Below, piece after piece: positions 35,796 through 37,658 of a stretch of DNA of 37,658 nucleotides. The DNA is taken from assembly GCA_020721905.1 (NCBI GenBank), contig DYLU01000028.1:1-37658 (forward strand), read 5' to 3'. Positions within the stretch are counted from its first letter, which is position 1, and the number at the start of each line of letters is the position of its first letter. The position numbers were made by a program, and so were the translations under genes. The notes under the pieces are model-generated. The model was given only the letters and a program-made list of their open reading frames with translations, made no database searches and had not been told where the DNA came from. The DNA comes from Leptospira biflexa (GTDB lineage: Bacteria > Spirochaetota > UBA4802 > UB4802).

Positions 35796-36527
35796 TTAAG
35801 AAAAATTTGGATTTTGAAATAAACCTTTTTCTGCATTTACAAGATCATGCTCATCATCTACCTCATACCATCCAAATCCTGAAAGGTCGCATATTGTTGG
35901 TGCAGTTTTTGGATTTTCTGCCAGTATTTGTAAAATGTTTTCAACTACCGCTTTGTCACCAAAACGTTCTATAGCTTTATTTACTGCATCTCTGTAAATA
36001 CTTTCCATACTTTGATCAATATACGTCATCCCTATATATCCGCAGTCAAAATCATGCAGTTGTTTGCTTATATGAACAACTGTCTTCTTATCAGCATCTA
36101 ACTTAACCTTCATGTCATCAGGACCCAGCTTCCTGTCAAAATCACACATGGCAGTAATTTTATTCAATGATTGCTTCATCTTTTCAAACATAACCCTTGG
36201 ATAAATATGATCAACATTGGTTATAAGGAATGAATCGTGGGCAAATGTTTTCAATGCGGTAATTAAGGTAAATATATTCCCCTTGTGGTATTCTTTATTT
36301 TCAAGTATTTTCAAATGTTCTATCTGTTTTTGTTTCAAATGCTTTTCAAGGTCATAAAAAGCAAAACCGCCTACAACAATGATTTCATCAAAAAAATCCT
36401 GATCAAAAAATTCAAACAAATAGTCTATCAGTGGCTTTCCATTTACCTTAACCATTCCCTTGGTTTTATCTTTGGTCATTTCACCCAATCTACTACCGGT
36501 ACCGGCTGCTAATACAATTGCACGCAT
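35796..36527 (-). CDS. Sugar/polyol-phosphate nucleotidyltransferase
   Basis: This 243-residue protein has the nucleotidyltransferase signature IVLAAGTGSRLGEMT (about 4-18), then KGMVKVNGKPLIDYLFEFF (about 23-41), and the metal-binding ITNVDHIYP near residue 97. FGWYEVDDEHDL near residue 223 resembles the C-terminal part of inositol-1-phosphate and choline-phosphate cytidylyltransferases. It probably activates a phosphorylated head group as its CDP (or other NDP) form; the substrate is not certain. The ATG, with GGAG upstream, overlaps the end of the HAD gene by 19 bases, so the two are likely translated together. Confidence 0.82.
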   Translation of the reverse strand: MRAIVLAAGTGSRLGEMTKDKTKGMVKVNGKPLIDYLFEFFDQDFFDEIIVVGGFAFYDLEKHLKQKQIEHLKILENKEYHKGNIFTLITALKTFAHDSFLITNVDHIYPRVMFEKMKQSLNKITAMCDFDRKLGPDDMKVKLDADKKTVVHISKQLHDFDCGYIGMTYIDQSMESIYRDAVNKAIERFGDKAVVENILQILAENPKTAPTICDLSGFGWYEVDDEHDLVNAEKGLFQNPNFS

Positions 36528-37156
36528 GATAATAACTCCTTCAATGATTCAATTGTTACAATGTTTGGATATTTTTGTAAAAACTGTTCTCTGGTAAAAG
36601 TTCCACATAAACCTATAAATTTTATATCATTTGTAATAGCCTTTTCGGCATCTTTAAGCGAATCGCCAACAAAAGTCAAATCATCTTTTTGCAAATTAAA
36701 GTGCTTAATGACATATTCAAAATGTTGCTTGCCTTTTTCAAAACCATCTTTGAAACCTAATACGGTATCAAATTGCAGTCCTTCCCTGTTAATAAATTGA
36801 TCTATAAGATATTGAAAATTATTTGATGAAACTCCAACTATAAATCCTGATCGACGCAATTCATTAATAACATAACGAACTTCACGAGAAAACGTTGATC
36901 TGAAGAAACCATCTTTTTTTGTTTCTTCAAAAATTGCAGCTTTCTTGCTGTTTGTTGGATTACCAGGTAAAATTATCTCAAGCTGCTGGAAAAAAGGAAC
37001 GCCCGATGTCTCTAAGTATTTTCTGCGCGCTTCCTCAAATGAAATCTCAGGATGAAATCTATGAATAACTTCACCGGCAATATCAGCAAATCCTTCCATG
37101 GTATCAACAAGAGTACCATCAAAATCAAAAAGAAGAGCCTTTGTTTGAACGATCAT
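36509..37156 (-). CDS. HAD-superfamily phosphatase
   Basis: The start is taken at the ATG at 37156 (MIVQTKALLFDFDGTL); a TTG two codons upstream is also possible. The product has 215 residues. HAD motif I is FDFDGTLVDT (about 9-18), motif II is VGVSSNN near 107, motif III Lys lies around GFEKGKQHF near 138, and motif IV FVGDSLKDAEKA is near 162. The cap segment between motif I and II is of the phosphoglycolate-phosphatase type. It probably hydrolyses a small phosphate ester. The 19-base overlap with the nucleotidyltransferase suggests a common pathway, for example synthesis of a head-group or glycan precursor. Confidence 0.85.
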   Translation of the reverse strand: MIVQTKALLFDFDGTLVDTMEGFADIAGEVIHRFHPEISFEEARRKYLETSGVPFFQQLEIILPGNPTNSKKAAIFEETKKDGFFRSTFSREVRYVINELRRSGFIVGVSSNNFQYLIDQFINREGLQFDTVLGFKDGFEKGKQHFEYVIKHFNLQKDDLTFVGDSLKDAEKAITNDIKFIGLCGTFTREQFLQKYPNIVTIESLKELLSCVQLY

Positions 37157-37343
37157 GTACAATTATTCCTGTTTTAACAATCTTGCAGTAACTATCGATA
37201 AAAACCAACTGTTGCTGCTCATGTATTAGTAAATATGTAAATTTTTCATCAATCTGGTGTATCTTATATGATTGTCAATAGAAAAAATTATATTATATCT
37301 AACCATACCTTCTTTACCTGATAAAAGAAAATCAACACAATAC

Positions 37344-37376
37344 TTGACATATATTACATTATATGTACAGTATAAG
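37344..37376 (+). promoter_or_regulatory. Possible promoter of the Smr gene
   Basis: A perfect TTGACA at 37344-37349 is followed by TACAGT (37366, 16-base spacing) or TATAAG (37371-37376, 21-base spacing). The transcript would begin very close to the ATG, leaving little or no leader. Confidence 0.35.
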
Positions 37377-37381
37377 ACATC

Positions 37382-37658
37382 ATGACAATAGAAAATATAC
37401 ATTCAGATGAATACATTACAATAGAATTATCCAATATTATTGATCTGCATTGTTTCCATCCTGAGGACATAAAAGGTATTCTTGATGAATTTTTAGATAA
37501 TGCTCACACAAAAGGCTATAAAAAGGTTGAGATAATTCATGGTAAGGGAAAATCAGTAATCAAATCAATTGTTCATAACTATCTCAAAAAAAATTCAAGA
37601 ATTACTGATTTTTTTGATAAACCCGGCAATTGGGGAACAACAGTTGCCATTTTGAAAA
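37382..37658 (+). CDS. Smr-domain protein, 3' end beyond the window
   Basis: The reading frame from the ATG at 37382 stays open to the window end and gives 92 residues. It contains IDLHCFHPEDI near residue 20, VEIIHGKGKSVIKSIVHNYL near 49 and WGTTVAIL near 84, matching the Smr (small MutS-related) domain with its DLH and HGKG blocks. Smr domains act as nucleases on DNA or RNA, or remodel colliding ribosomes. The first Cys after DLH replaces the usual Gly. A stop is probably not far beyond the window, giving a stand-alone Smr protein. Confidence 0.85.
   Translation, partial: MTIENIHSDEYITIELSNIIDLHCFHPEDIKGILDEFLDNAHTKGYKKVEIIHGKGKSVIKSIVHNYLKKNSRITDFFDKPGNWGTTVAILK

Overview
The window is AT-rich DNA (roughly 35% GC by eye) from what looks like a diderm, probably anaerobic bacterium. 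It encodes several lipoproteins and a small outer-membrane-type beta-barrel. The anaerobic signs are a tungsten-type aldehyde:ferredoxin oxidoreductase, a ferredoxin-thioredoxin-reductase-like Fe-S protein and a Thi4 thiazole synthase of the His-type, sulfide-using class. I suspect an uncultured spirochaete-like lineage because of loose lipoboxes and a LicC/IPCT-like head-group nucleotidyltransferase, but the sequence does not prove it. No rRNA, tRNA, CRISPR array, phage or intact insertion sequence is visible.

Layout. 1-4.5 kb (+): two tandem paralogous lipoproteins separated by a decayed IS3-like transposase remnant, then a third lipoprotein, a TPR protein and a beta-barrel protein. 4.5-10.4 kb (-): pyrE, rarA, a fused B12-dependent acyl-CoA mutase (IcmF type) and rpsU. 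10.6-16.7 kb (+): a lipoprotein, a ROK sugar kinase, a PAP2 phosphatase and pheS-pheT. 16.8-24.1 kb (-): an anchored hypothetical protein, a UPF0182 membrane protein, an MFS transporter, a DUF429 protein and an acyl-CoA ligase. 24.7-27.1 kb (+): DUF2889 protein and AOR. 27.1-31.9 kb (-): a thiamine operon thiC-thiM-thi4-thiE-thiL behind a promoter, a TPP riboswitch and a terminator. 31.9-33.0 kb (-): FTR-like protein, glutaredoxin and a small membrane protein. 33.3-35.8 kb (+): yggS-proC-M23 peptidase. 35.8-37.2 kb (-): a nucleotidyltransferase overlapping a HAD phosphatase. The window ends inside a Smr-domain gene.

How the genes work together. The thi operon supplies both halves of thiamine, their condensation and the final kinase, but thiD is absent here. 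The glutaredoxin and FTR-like protein form a two-gene redox unit. The mutase, acyl-CoA ligase and AOR point to acyl-CoA and organic-acid metabolism.

The most unusual signal is not a gene. A 9-base word, AACTATCGC, occurs ten times on the two strands, where I would expect well under one copy by base composition. It is found in five of six possible coding frames and in both orientations, twice as inverted pairs, often inside a wider consensus (about GGWAACTATCGCMMAA). Two copies share 21 identical bases in unrelated genes read in different frames. This looks like a dispersed DNA-level signal, comparable in kind to DNA uptake sequences or cyanobacterial HIP1.
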